NCBI GenBank assembly: GCA_963705635.1
Contig: CAVPKH010000002.1
Span: 4,260 to 68,259 of the forward strand
Source of the DNA: VRUE01 sp963705635
GTDB taxonomy: Bacteria; Actinomycetota; Thermoleophilia; Solirubrobacterales; 70-9
Direction: 5' to 3'
Length of the DNA stretch: 64,000 nucleotides
The notes below the pieces were generated by a model. It worked only from the letters and a program-made list of their open reading frames with translations. It ran no database searches and was not told the DNA's origin. Every line of letters starts with the position of its first letter. The first letter of the stretch is position 1. Below, one piece after another: positions 17,687-25,768 of this stretch. Both the position numbers and the translations under genes were made by a program.

Positions 17687-18672
17687 TGCGCGGGTATTCG
17701 CATGACCACCCACTTTTCCTGCCGCCCCCTGAAATTGCTAGGAATTGCCCGGTAACCGATCTGCTTGACAAGCGACTGGTCTTCGTCACCGGCAAGGGGG
17801 GCGTCGGCAAGACCACGGTCGCGGTCGCGCTTGGCATGCGCGCCGCCGCCGAAGGCAAGCGGACGATCGTCTGCGAGGTCTCCTCGCAGGAGAACGCGTC
17901 GCGCATCTTCGACCACACCGAAGTCGGCTTCCACGAGGTCGAGATGGCGGAGAACCTCTGGTCGATCTCAATCGACCCCGACGAGTCGATGCGCGAGTAC
18001 GTCCTGCTCCAGCTCAAGGTGCGGGCGATGCGCGACATGCTCTTCCGCAGCCGCATCTTCAACTACCTCGCTGCGGCGACCCCGGGGCTGAAGGAGCTGG
18101 TGACGATCGGCAAGATCTGGGAGCTGGCCCAGCTCGACCGCAAGGTCAAGCAGGGGCGCAAGTACGACCTGGTGATCGTCGACGCTCCCGCCACCGGCCA
18201 CGGGATCGGCTTCCTGCAGACGCCGCGCACCTTCGCCGCGATCGCCCGGGTCGGCCCGATCCACTCCCAGGCCCAGCAGCTCGACCGCCTGATCACCGAC
18301 CAGGAGCACACCGGCGTCGCGATCGTCGCCCTGCCCGAGGAGATGCCGGTCAACGAGTCGGCGGCGCTCGAGCACGACCTGCGCAGCGAGGTCGGCGTTG
18401 CCGTCGACCGCATCTACATGAACGGCCTCTACCCCGAGCGCTTCTCCAAGCCGGAGGCCGAGCGGCTGAGCGAGCTCGCCGACGGCGAGAGCGGAGCCGC
18501 CCGCGCCGCGGCGCGGGCGGCGCTCTCCGAGCACAACCGGGCCCGCTCCCAGCGCGCCCAGCTTGCCCGCCTGCGCCGCCGGGTCGAGGCCCCGGTCAAG
18601 ACCCTCCCCTTCCTCTTCGAGCCCGAGCTGGGCGTCGAGGCCGCGGGGCAGCTGGCGAAGAGGCTGGGCTGA
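17686..18672 (+). CDS. ArsA/Get3-like ATPase, first of pair (Rv3679-like)
   Basis: Soluble P-loop ATPase of the ArsA/Get3 group. VTGKGGVGKTT carries the signature Lys and the Walker A Lys; IVDAPATGHG is the switch II region. It pairs with the next gene, overlapping by one base (TGATG), like Rv3679-Rv3680 of mycobacteria, which form a Get3-like complex. The only standard start is TTG 17686, which falls on the divergent parA start. The conserved sequence begins at VTDLLDKRL, where the codon at 17752 is GTA with AGGA 8 bases upstream, so the true start is uncertain. Confidence 0.85.
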   Translation: MRGYSHDHPLFLPPPEIARNCPVTDLLDKRLVFVTGKGGVGKTTVAVALGMRAAAEGKRTIVCEVSSQENASRIFDHTEVGFHEVEMAENLWSISIDPDESMREYVLLQLKVRAMRDMLFRSRIFNYLAAATPGLKELVTIGKIWELAQLDRKVKQGRKYDLVIVDAPATGHGIGFLQTPRTFAAIARVGPIHSQAQQLDRLITDQEHTGVAIVALPEEMPVNESAALEHDLRSEVGVAVDRIYMNGLYPERFSKPEAERLSELADGESGAARAAARAALSEHNRARSQRAQLARLRRRVEAPVKTLPFLFEPELGVEAAGQLAKRLG

Positions 18673-19823
18673 TGCCGGCGGTCGGCGAGATCCTCGAGGG
18701 CAAGGGCATCTGCATCTGCGCCGGCTCGGGCGGGGTCGGCAAGACCACCACCTCGGCGGCGATCGCGACCGGGATGGCGGCGGGTGGGCTCAAGGTCTGC
18801 GTGCTGACGATCGACCCGGCCAAGCGGCTCGCCGACTCGCTCGGCCTCAAGGAGCTTGGCAACGAGGCGAGGCGAGTCGACCCGGAGCTGTTCGCCGCCA
18901 AGGGGGTCGAGATGAAGGGCGAGCTGTGGGCGATGATGCTCGACGCCAAGGCGACCTTCGACGAGCTGGTCGCGCGCCAGGCGCCGGACGAGGAGTCGCG
19001 CGACCGCGTCCTCGGCAACCGCATCTACCAGCAGATCTCCAACGCCCTCGCAGGCTCGCAGGAGTACATGGCGATGGAGAAGCTCTTCGAGCTGCACACC
19101 GAGGGCCGCTTCGACCTGCTCGTCCTCGACACGCCGCCGACCCGCAACGCGCTCGACTTCCTCGACGCGCCGAAACGCCTCACCCAGTTCATCGAGGGTC
19201 GCTCGCTGGGGGTCTTCATGCGCCCGACCGGCCTCGCCGCGCGGGTGGCGGGTCGCGGCGCCTCGGTCGCGCTCTCGGTCTTCAAGCGCATCGTCGGCTT
19301 CGACCTGATCGCCGACCTGGCCGAGTTCTTCAACGCCTTCAGCGGCATGGTCGACGGCTTCCAGGCCCGCGCCAAGCGGGTCAACAGCTTGCTCGCCGAC
19401 CCCCGAACCTGCTTCCTGGTCATCTGCGGGCCGCAGGGCGAGCCGGTCGACGAGGCCGTCTACTTCCACCGCAAACTGGTCGAGGCGAAACTTCCCTTCG
19501 GTGGCGTCATCGTCAACAAGGTCCATTACCCCGCCGAGCGCCTGCGCGGCGACGGCGGCGACCTCGACAAAAGCCTGATCGAGAAGCTGGGCGACGAGGA
19601 CCTCGCCAAGCGGATCGCCGCCAACTTCGCCGACTACCAGGCGCTGGCCGAGCGCGACGCGCGCAACATCGAGCGCCTGCAGACCGAGCTGCGAACCAAG
19701 GGCGTGATCCGCGTCCCCTACCTCGACGAGGACGTCCACGACCTCGCCGGCCTGGCCGAGATCAACCGCTACCTCTTCGCCAGCAGCGAGGAGCGGATCG
19801 AGATTGCGGCAGGCCGGGCCTGA
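18672..19823 (+). CDS. ArsA/Get3-like ATPase, second of pair (Rv3680-like)
   Basis: Partner of the preceding ATPase. The P-loop reads CAGSGGVGKTTT: the Walker A Lys is present, but the signature Lys of the deviant motif is Ser, so this subunit cannot supply that residue across a dimer interface. LTIDPAKRLADSLGL and LDTPPTRNALDFLD are clear. The 383 residues include a helical C-terminal part. An asymmetric heterodimer with the first subunit is the best model. It ends 7 bases from the convergent CHAP protein gene. Confidence 0.87.
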   Translation: MPAVGEILEGKGICICAGSGGVGKTTTSAAIATGMAAGGLKVCVLTIDPAKRLADSLGLKELGNEARRVDPELFAAKGVEMKGELWAMMLDAKATFDELVARQAPDEESRDRVLGNRIYQQISNALAGSQEYMAMEKLFELHTEGRFDLLVLDTPPTRNALDFLDAPKRLTQFIEGRSLGVFMRPTGLAARVAGRGASVALSVFKRIVGFDLIADLAEFFNAFSGMVDGFQARAKRVNSLLADPRTCFLVICGPQGEPVDEAVYFHRKLVEAKLPFGGVIVNKVHYPAERLRGDGGDLDKSLIEKLGDEDLAKRIAANFADYQALAERDARNIERLQTELRTKGVIRVPYLDEDVHDLAGLAEINRYLFASSEERIEIAAGRA

Positions 19824-19830
19824 ACCTTGC

Positions 19831-21165
19831 CTATTTCCCGTCCCAGTTGCCGACGACGGGAATCGAGCTGGCGCTTCCGCGAACGAAGATGTAGTCGGAA
19901 GGGCCATCTGAGAGCGAGTTGCTGAGATGCCAGCTCTGGTCCCAGGGGTAGTAGGCGCCGGTCGAGTCCTTGCCGTCGCCATTCCAGTCGCCGACCACGG
20001 GGATCGAGTTGGCGGCGCCACGGGAGAAGATGTAGTCCGAAGCGCCAGGAGCAAGCGAGTTGCTCAGGTGCCAACTCTCGTCCCAAGGGTAGTAGGCGCC
20101 GGTCGAGTCGCGGCCATCGCCGTCCCAGTCGCCGACCACCGGGATCGAGTTGGCGGCGCCGCGGGAGAAGATGTAGTCCGAAGCGCCCGGCGCGAGGGCG
20201 TTGCTCAGGTGCCAGCCCGCGGGACCTGGCTCGTAGAAGCCCGTGGAGTCCCTGCCGTCGCCGTCCCAGTCGCCGACCACGGGGGTGACTCCAGCCTTGC
20301 CGCGGGCGAAGATGTAGTCGGAGGAGCCGGGCGCGAGGGCGTTGCTCAGATGCCAGCCGCCGGGGCCGGGATCGTAGAAGCCGGTCGAGTCGCGGCCATC
20401 GCCGTCCCAGTCGCCGACCACCGGGATGGTGCCAGCTTGGCCGCGGGCGAAGATGTAGTCGGAGGAGCCGGGCGCGAGGGCGTTGCTCAGGTGCCAGCCC
20501 GCGGGACCTGGCTCGTAGAAGCCCGTGGAGTCGCCGACGCCACTCGGCGCCGGGGTCGCGGCCGGTGTGGGTTTCGGCGCCGGCTTGGGCTTGGGCGTGG
20601 GCTTTACGTCCTTGACGTGAATGAAGTTGTCAGGCATCGCTGGTGAATTCCTCGCTATCCGCCAGCGGTCGGTGTAATTGAGGCCGTAGTTGTCATCGCT
20701 GAGCTCGATGTAGGAGGAGGTCACCGCCTCGACGTAGGCGACATGCCCAAAGCCCTTGTTCCACTGCGCTATCGAACCCAGGGCAGGCGAGCGATCGACC
20801 CGGGCGCCACCCAGAGGGGCCCTCGTATCCCAGTAGGTCGCGTTGCCGTGCCAGCCGGGGTTTCCGGCGCCGTTCTTCCACAACCGGTAGGCCGCGTAAA
20901 GCGTGCAGTTGTGAAGCCCGTACTTATTCCGGCTCGCGTAGCCAGCGCCATAGAAGGAGCCAGGCCAGCCGTCGCTCTTACCAGCGTATTTCGCCCCCGT
21001 GCAGCGGTAATCCGCGGCTGGGCCGCACAGCCGCGTCACTCCCTTGACGCTGGCGCCAGGAAGAGAGTGCGTGCTAGAGGACGGGCTCGCGCAAGCGGCG
21101 ACTGGCAGCGTGAGACCTGCAATACAGGCACCGCACGCAGTCAGGACTCTGAGTACCCCCGCCAC
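19831..21165 (-). CDS. secreted CHAP-domain protein with five C-terminal repeats
   Basis: Probable exported cell-wall amidase or endopeptidase. An N-terminal hydrophobic segment (residues 3-25) ends in VAAC-ASPS, which could be a signal peptide or a lipobox. The CHAP domain has Cys87 in HNCTLYAAY and His141 in GHVAYVE. After a Pro/Lys linker come five 47-residue repeats with the pattern DSTGFY-WHLSN-SDYIF-RG-IPVVGDWDGDG, of the VCBS/FG-GAP propeller type. They may bind wall polymer or calcium. No peptidoglycan genes adjoin it. It converges on the ArsA pair. Confidence 0.85.
   Translation of the reverse strand: MAGVLRVLTACGACIAGLTLPVAACASPSSSTHSLPGASVKGVTRLCGPAADYRCTGAKYAGKSDGWPGSFYGAGYASRNKYGLHNCTLYAAYRLWKNGAGNPGWHGNATYWDTRAPLGGARVDRSPALGSIAQWNKGFGHVAYVEAVTSSYIELSDDNYGLNYTDRWRIARNSPAMPDNFIHVKDVKPTPKPKPAPKPTPAATPAPSGVGDSTGFYEPGPAGWHLSNALAPGSSDYIFARGQAGTIPVVGDWDGDGRDSTGFYDPGPGGWHLSNALAPGSSDYIFARGKAGVTPVVGDWDGDGRDSTGFYEPGPAGWHLSNALAPGASDYIFSRGAANSIPVVGDWDGDGRDSTGAYYPWDESWHLSNSLAPGASDYIFSRGAANSIPVVGDWNGDGKDSTGAYYPWDQSWHLSNSLSDGPSDYIFVRGSASSIPVVGNWDGK
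19840..20540. repeat. five tandem 141-bp in-frame repeats
   Basis: The repeats encode the C-terminal propeller-like units of the CHAP protein. A marker (GTCGAGTC or GTGGAGTC) recurs at 19961, 20102, 20243, 20384 and 20525, exactly 141 bases apart. Neighbouring units are close to identical in long stretches, which suggests recent duplication and possible copy-number change. Confidence 0.9.
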
Positions 21166-21192
21166 TGGCGCGGCACCCTACCAGTGAATACT

Positions 21193-22785
21193 TCAACCCG
21201 CCTGACCGTAATGGTCGTACTTCAGCTCGCTGACCTCCCAGTCAGCGTCCTCGGGCACCGGGAAGAGGTGGCGGACGCGGGGGGTGTCGATCCGCTCGCG
21301 GTGCTGAAGGTCGCCCTCGATCGCCGGGAAGTCCAGGGTGCTGTGGGTCACCTCGACCTCGTCCAGCCAGGGGGTCGCGGTGATGCGAATCTCGTCTTCG
21401 GCCGGGACCGGCTCGAGGATGCGGGTCGCCTGCTCGTCGTGCTCAACCTGTGGCTCGTGGTGCGCGGCGCGATGTGTAGTCACTGTCTCCTCCACCTCTC
21501 CTGCCTCGGGTGTCTCCCACTCTGAAGTCGTGCCCACGATTGCCCCATCGCCGGCCTCGAGGCCGGTCGCGATCAGGGTCTCGTCGGCGGCGGTGCCAAG
21601 GTCGGTGCCGAGCTCGCCAAGCGCGGCGTCGCGGAGGATCCGGCGCACGCCTTCCTCGACCCAGCTCGCCAGGGCGAGGCCCGGCAGCGAGGGCGAGCCG
21701 TTCATCAGCGAGCGCTCGAGCTCCAGCGCCTCCTCGATGCGCTCGCGCGCTTCGAAGCGGTCGATGTCATCGTCGGCGATCAGGGCGGAGGCGCGCATCG
21801 GCAGCGAAGCGCCGACTGGCCCGTGGCCGTCGAGCACCGCGCGCAGTGCCAGCAGGTGGTCGCTGAGGCCCTCCAGAGAAGACTCCCGCCCGCAGCCCAG
21901 CTCGAAGCGGCCGACCGCCCAGGCGAGGGCGCCGTCGGGGTCGGGCCGCGCCTCCAGGGTGCTTGCGAACTCGGCCAGGGCCACCGCTTCGGACTCGTTC
22001 AGCTCGTAGCCACCGCTGCGCGTGGCCGGCGCCCCGGTGGCGAGGCGGGCCCAGCGCTCCTCACCGGTCGGGGCGAAAGCGTGGGGGCCGAGCCCGATGC
22101 TGCCCGGCTTGAAGAGGTGCATGATGCTGACCAGGTCGCGCAGCTGACGAATCGCGTCCTCGGCTGTCTCGGCGGCCTCGTCCTGCTCGGCAAGTGCCAG
22201 AAACTGCGGCTCCCAGGCGGCGCGGCCCATGCCCTCGCTGCGCATCGCCTCGATTGGGGCGTCGATCGCGTCGGCGCGGATGATCTGGACGCCGTGGGGA
22301 AGTTGCAGGCGGGGCAGCGGCATCCGCAGCCCGACCAGTGGCGCGATCAGCACGTCCGCCTCCTCGGCCCCGCGCGTCTCCGCCTCAAGCACGGCGAGGG
22401 CGTTCTGCAGCCGCTCGTGGTCGAGGGCAAGTTCGGTACAGCCGTCCCAGAGGGAGGCGAGGAAGACGGTCAGCATCCGCGCCGCCCGCTCACCCGCATC
22501 GGCCGGAACCTGCTCGCCGCGCGCTTCCAGGTAGGCGGCGGCGATCCCGGCTGCGGCGACCGAGTCGCGGGCAGCGGCGAAGGACTCGAGACCGCGCAGC
22601 TCATCCTCGCGCTCGCGAATGTAGCGCGAGGTCAGCGGCTTGTAGCTGTAGAAGGCGGAGTCGTCGCTGCTCTCGGCGTCGACGTCGAAGGGGATCTGGT
22701 CACCGCCGGCGACCAGCGAGCTGAGGCGAATGGCCGCATCGGAGGCAAGCCGGGTCAGCGATTCGTTGAGGAGGCGATCACGCAC
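21193..22785 (-). CDS. uncharacterised protein
   Basis: I do not recognise this 530-residue protein. The first 380 residues are mostly helical and Ala/Glu-rich, with RYIREREDELRGLESFAA and EAEDAIRQLRDLVSIMHLF-like segments (quoted in parts); no membrane segment is seen. The last 130 residues are acidic and poorly ordered, ending in a beta-type stretch PRVRHLFPVPEDADWEVSEL. I use the GTG at 22785 (VRDRLLNESLTRL); the frame extends to 22845 but that part looks non-coding. No neighbour suggests a role. It is transcribed alone, after the HxlR gene hairpin. Confidence 0.6.
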   Translation of the reverse strand: MRDRLLNESLTRLASDAAIRLSSLVAGGDQIPFDVDAESSDDSAFYSYKPLTSRYIREREDELRGLESFAAARDSVAAAGIAAAYLEARGEQVPADAGERAARMLTVFLASLWDGCTELALDHERLQNALAVLEAETRGAEEADVLIAPLVGLRMPLPRLQLPHGVQIIRADAIDAPIEAMRSEGMGRAAWEPQFLALAEQDEAAETAEDAIRQLRDLVSIMHLFKPGSIGLGPHAFAPTGEERWARLATGAPATRSGGYELNESEAVALAEFASTLEARPDPDGALAWAVGRFELGCGRESSLEGLSDHLLALRAVLDGHGPVGASLPMRASALIADDDIDRFEARERIEEALELERSLMNGSPSLPGLALASWVEEGVRRILRDAALGELGTDLGTAADETLIATGLEAGDGAIVGTTSEWETPEAGEVEETVTTHRAAHHEPQVEHDEQATRILEPVPAEDEIRITATPWLDEVEVTHSTLDFPAIEGDLQHRERIDTPRVRHLFPVPEDADWEVSELKYDHYGQAG

Positions 22786-22863
22786 GCCCCAGGCTTCCGC
22801 CCCAGGCACGGCGCTCCTGCGCCTGCACGCACGCTTGCAGGACACCCCGGTCCGAGCTCAACG

Positions 22864-22908
22864 CGAAACCGTGTCAACCCGCGTAATGGACGGGTTGAGA
22901 CGGTTTCG
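22864..22908. terminator. 18-bp hairpin after the HxlR regulator gene
   Basis: CGAAACCGTGTCAACCCG (22864-22881) pairs with CGGGTTGAGACGGTTTCG (22891-22908) with one mismatch and a 9-base loop. It begins five bases past the regulator stop on the minus strand, as a terminator would. It also lies upstream of the unknown gene, so an operator role cannot be excluded. Confidence 0.65.
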
Positions 22909-22912
22909 GCGC

Positions 22913-23260
22913 TCAGGCGACGGCGGGCTCAGGCTCGGCGACGTCGTCGAAGAGCCAGCGGGTGCCGTAGCGGCGCATGTCCTCGACCAGCGGCACCAGC
23001 GCCCGGCCCTTCTCGGTCAGCGCGTACTCGACCCGGGGCGGCACCTCGGGGAAGGTGTGGCGCTCGACGATCCCCTCCTCTTCCAGCGCCCGCAGGCGCA
23101 AAGAGAGAGTTCGAGGGCTGATTCCCTCCAACGAGCGCTCCAACTCACAAAATCGACTAGACCCCTCGGCCAGGTCACGGATAAGGAGAAGGGTCCACTT
23201 GCCGCAGACGACTTCGGCCGTGCGACAGACAGGACATTGGGAGTTGCTTGCGGCGCTCAT
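22913..23260 (-). CDS. HxlR-family winged-helix regulator
   Basis: DNA-binding regulator, often redox- or aldehyde-responsive. The start at MSAASNSQ (23260) gives 115 residues. The Cys-containing N-terminus CPVCRTAEVVCGKWTLLLIRD (quoted as two blocks, CPVC and CGKWTLLLIRD) and the winged helix with GISPRTLSLRLRALEEEGIV are diagnostic. Cys residues at CPVC and VCGKW might sense thiol stress. Upstream, TTCAGT and TACACT spaced by 17 bases are a weak promoter candidate. No obvious target enzyme lies beside it. Confidence 0.88.
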   Translation of the reverse strand: MSAASNSQCPVCRTAEVVCGKWTLLLIRDLAEGSSRFCELERSLEGISPRTLSLRLRALEEEGIVERHTFPEVPPRVEYALTEKGRALVPLVEDMRRYGTRWLFDDVAEPEPAVA

Positions 23261-23352
23261 GGCGAAAACGAGGCTGGTTGTGTCAATTGCCTCGCTAAGG
23301 CGAGTGTAGCGATCTCGCTTCACTAACTGAAGTTTTGGGCGCTGAAGCGACC

Positions 23353-24219
23353 TCAGACGTGACCAACGGGGACGGCTTCGATCTTCAGCACGTTGATCTT
23401 GTAGCGGACGTCGTTGGGCCCGTAGACGAAGGTCTCGGGGAAGGTCGTCTCGACTTCAAGCAACTGGCAGGTCTCGGTGCCCGAGAGGCATTCGGCGTCG
23501 CCGTATATCGACTTGACTTCGTTGGAAACCATCAGCAGCGCGTGGTCGGGCTTCTTGCCCATGCCCATGTAGGTGATCACCGGGGCCTTTGCACCGGGCA
23601 AGGGGGTGGTTGGAAGGACGCGCGTTCTGGTCGTCGGCTCCGACATCGTGTTCGTACCGTCCGCATCTGTTTCGGTGTGAGCGATCCTGACGTCGATCGC
23701 GAAGCTGAAGACCGTGATCTTCTGCGGCGAGCCGCCGTTGCCTCCCTCCGAGCTGCCTTCGTCTGGGCTGGGGGCGCTGCCGCCCGGCGATGCAGCTTCA
23801 GGCGACGTCGTCGTGCTGGTCGTTTCCGTGCTTGTGCTCGAAGACGTCGATGTCGTGCTCTGCGACTTCAGTTCGGCACCATTCAGCACCGGTGCGTTGT
23901 AGCGCTGCTTGAAGGGATCGGTGGGCTTGCGACCGGCAAGCCGCTTGCGGTAGTCGCGCAGGCCCGGCTTGGACCTGACCACGGTGAGCTGCGCAGTCTC
24001 GGCGCTGGATTGAGCGGCCACGACAGCCGGCACCGAGGGTGGCACCGCCGCCTCCTCGGGTCCCCCGCCGAGCAGGAAGGGGACCGCGACGATTGCCACG
24101 AGGACGAGCGCGACCAGCGGCAGCAAGCGGCGATCGCGCAGGTCGTAGAAAAGGTCGGCGACGACGTCGGGCACCTTCAGCTCGGGCACCTTCAGCTCCG
24201 GTCCCTTGAGCCCTTTCAT
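23353..24219 (-). CDS. type IV pilus operon protein in the PilP position
   Basis: A 288-residue inner-membrane protein, last in the pilM-N-O gene order where other bacteria have pilP. It has a cytosolic N-terminus with repeated PELKVP, one membrane segment (LLPLVALVLVAIVAVPFLL), a Thr/Ser-rich linker (about 110-160) and a beta-rich outer domain with two cysteines (DAECLSGTETCQLLEV). No lipobox is present, unlike PilP, and Actinobacteria have no PilQ secretin to contact. It overlaps pilO by 4 bases. The role as alignment-complex subunit is inferred from order and topology. Confidence 0.7.
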   Translation of the reverse strand: MKGLKGPELKVPELKVPDVVADLFYDLRDRRLLPLVALVLVAIVAVPFLLGGGPEEAAVPPSVPAVVAAQSSAETAQLTVVRSKPGLRDYRKRLAGRKPTDPFKQRYNAPVLNGAELKSQSTTSTSSSTSTETTSTTTSPEAASPGGSAPSPDEGSSEGGNGGSPQKITVFSFAIDVRIAHTETDADGTNTMSEPTTRTRVLPTTPLPGAKAPVITYMGMGKKPDHALLMVSNEVKSIYGDAECLSGTETCQLLEVETTFPETFVYGPNDVRYKINVLKIEAVPVGHV

Positions 24220-24986
24220 GGTGCACCTCCGGTCGTCGTCGCGACCGGGGTCGCGGTTTCGGCCACCGGCGCTTCTGGGGTGGCGCCGGCGGTCACGCCC
24301 TGTGTGGGCGGCGTCAGATAGGTGGTGACCGCGAACTTCGCTTCCAGCGACGGGAACCCGCCGTTGGGCGAGGCCGCAAGCGAGAAACCGTCGAGCGTGA
24401 TCAGGCGGCCGTCGACGGAGACCTGGCCGTTCGTCGTCTTGACCAGCGAATCGATTCCCTTGATGAAATCGGCGATCTCGAAGAAGTCACCGTCGAAGGT
24501 GAGCGTGTAGGGCATCGCGGCCAAACCGGCTGGGCCGACCGCGGCGCCGAGCGGCAGCAGTGAGGCCGCCACCTCGGTCGGCGATGCAGGCGTGACGCTC
24601 GAACCGACGGCCGGAGTGACTGGTGCCGCTTCTTCCCCGGTGCTCGACGCCGCGAGCTGGAGGTTGGTGAACTTCACCCCGGTGCTTTCGGCAATCCCGT
24701 TCACCTGCACGAGAAGTGAGGCGGTGTCATCGTCGCCGGGCACGGCCTTGCCGAGCACGACGAGCTGTTGGTAGTTGACCGGAAAGTCCCGGCGCGCTTC
24801 CGCCGCCGCGTCGGCTTCCTGGCGATGCTGGGCCAGGGACGACTGTAGCTTCGTCACTTCGGCGCCCAGCTTGTCCGCTTCCTCGCGCTTGGGTGAGAGC
24901 AGGAGGATCCAGAAGGCGACCGCGAGCACGGCGACCGCGAGCATCGCCAGGACCAGCCGGCCCGAAGATTTCGGCTCGAGCTTCAT
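24216..24986 (-). CDS. pilO: type IV pilus alignment protein PilO
   Basis: Inner-membrane PilO of the PilMNO alignment complex. The N-terminus has one membrane helix (LVLAMLAVAVLAVAFWILLL), then a coiled coil (REEADKLGAEVTKLQSSLAQ), then the ferredoxin-like fold with FPVNYQQLVVLGKAVP and YTLTFDGDFFEIADFI. Thr/Ala-rich tail. I chose ATG 24986 just after the pilN stop; the frame extends further but into non-coding sequence. Length 256 residues, slightly above usual because of inserted Ala/Thr-rich loops. Confidence 0.9.
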   Translation of the reverse strand: MKLEPKSSGRLVLAMLAVAVLAVAFWILLLSPKREEADKLGAEVTKLQSSLAQHRQEADAAAEARRDFPVNYQQLVVLGKAVPGDDDTASLLVQVNGIAESTGVKFTNLQLAASSTGEEAAPVTPAVGSSVTPASPTEVAASLLPLGAAVGPAGLAAMPYTLTFDGDFFEIADFIKGIDSLVKTTNGQVSVDGRLITLDGFSLAASPNGGFPSLEAKFAVTTYLTPPTQGVTAGATPEAPVAETATPVATTTGGAP

Positions 24987-24987
24987 C

Positions 24988-25767
24988 TCATTCGCCTTCC
25001 GGTGCTTCACTCGATGTGGTGGTCGCTTCAGCTTCGGCCGGAGGCGCCACGGGGGCTTCAGCTTCGGTGGCGCCAGTGACAGGCACAGGGGCTGCGTCGA
25101 AAGCGACGACGAGATCGAACTTGGCGATGAAATCGCGCGTGCGGCAGTCTTCGCCTCCGCCACCACCTTCGCCGGAGGCCGGAGCGCCGGTGCTTTCCTG
25201 TTCGGAGAGTTCGGAGGACTGCACCCCAACGCGGGTCACTCCGTCGATGTCCTTGAGGATGCTGACGAAGCCGGCCACCGCGTCCTGGCCGCTTGCGCAG
25301 CCACTCAGTTCAAGCGCTGGCCCAGGGACGGCGGCGCGCAGGCCCGCCCCTGATGACCCGCCTCCCGATCCTCCGTCGACGCTTGTGCCGGATGCTGCCG
25401 TCGCGTTCAGGGTGATCAGCCAGACGTTGCTCGGCAGCACGAGCGACAGTTCCCTCATCACTCGCTCCCAGTCGAAGCGACTGTCGGCGAGGCTGGTAAC
25501 GGTTGCCACTCGCTGTTCCCGCAGGCTGGCGAACTGAGAGTAGGAAGAGAGCCGCTGCGCCCGCGCTTTTTCGCCTGCGTCTTCGCGCTTCAGCTGGACG
25601 ATTTCGTCCTTCTGTTCACCGATCTGGTTGCCGGTCAGGACCACCACGGTGACTCCCGCCAGGAGAGCGACGAGCGCGCCGATCACGACGTAGGCGAGCG
25701 GGCCGCTACGCAGGGGTGCGTGCTGGCCCTGGCGGTCCTCCGCTGGGATCAGGTTGACCGGGCGCAT
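24988..25767 (-). CDS. pilN: type IV pilus alignment protein PilN
   Basis: Inner-membrane PilN. The short cytosolic N-terminus MRPVNLIP is the PilM-binding INLLP-type motif, followed by a membrane segment (YVVIGALVALLAGVTVVVL), a coiled coil and a ferredoxin-like domain (LPSNVWLITLNATA). The 259 residues include Gly/Ser-rich inserts and a long Ala/Glu/Thr tail. It starts two bases before the pilM stop region and runs directly into pilO. Confidence 0.9.
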   Translation of the reverse strand: MRPVNLIPAEDRQGQHAPLRSGPLAYVVIGALVALLAGVTVVVLTGNQIGEQKDEIVQLKREDAGEKARAQRLSSYSQFASLREQRVATVTSLADSRFDWERVMRELSLVLPSNVWLITLNATAASGTSVDGGSGGGSSGAGLRAAVPGPALELSGCASGQDAVAGFVSILKDIDGVTRVGVQSSELSEQESTGAPASGEGGGGGEDCRTRDFIAKFDLVVAFDAAPVPVTGATEAEAPVAPPAEAEATTTSSEAPEGE

Positions 25768-25768
25768 C

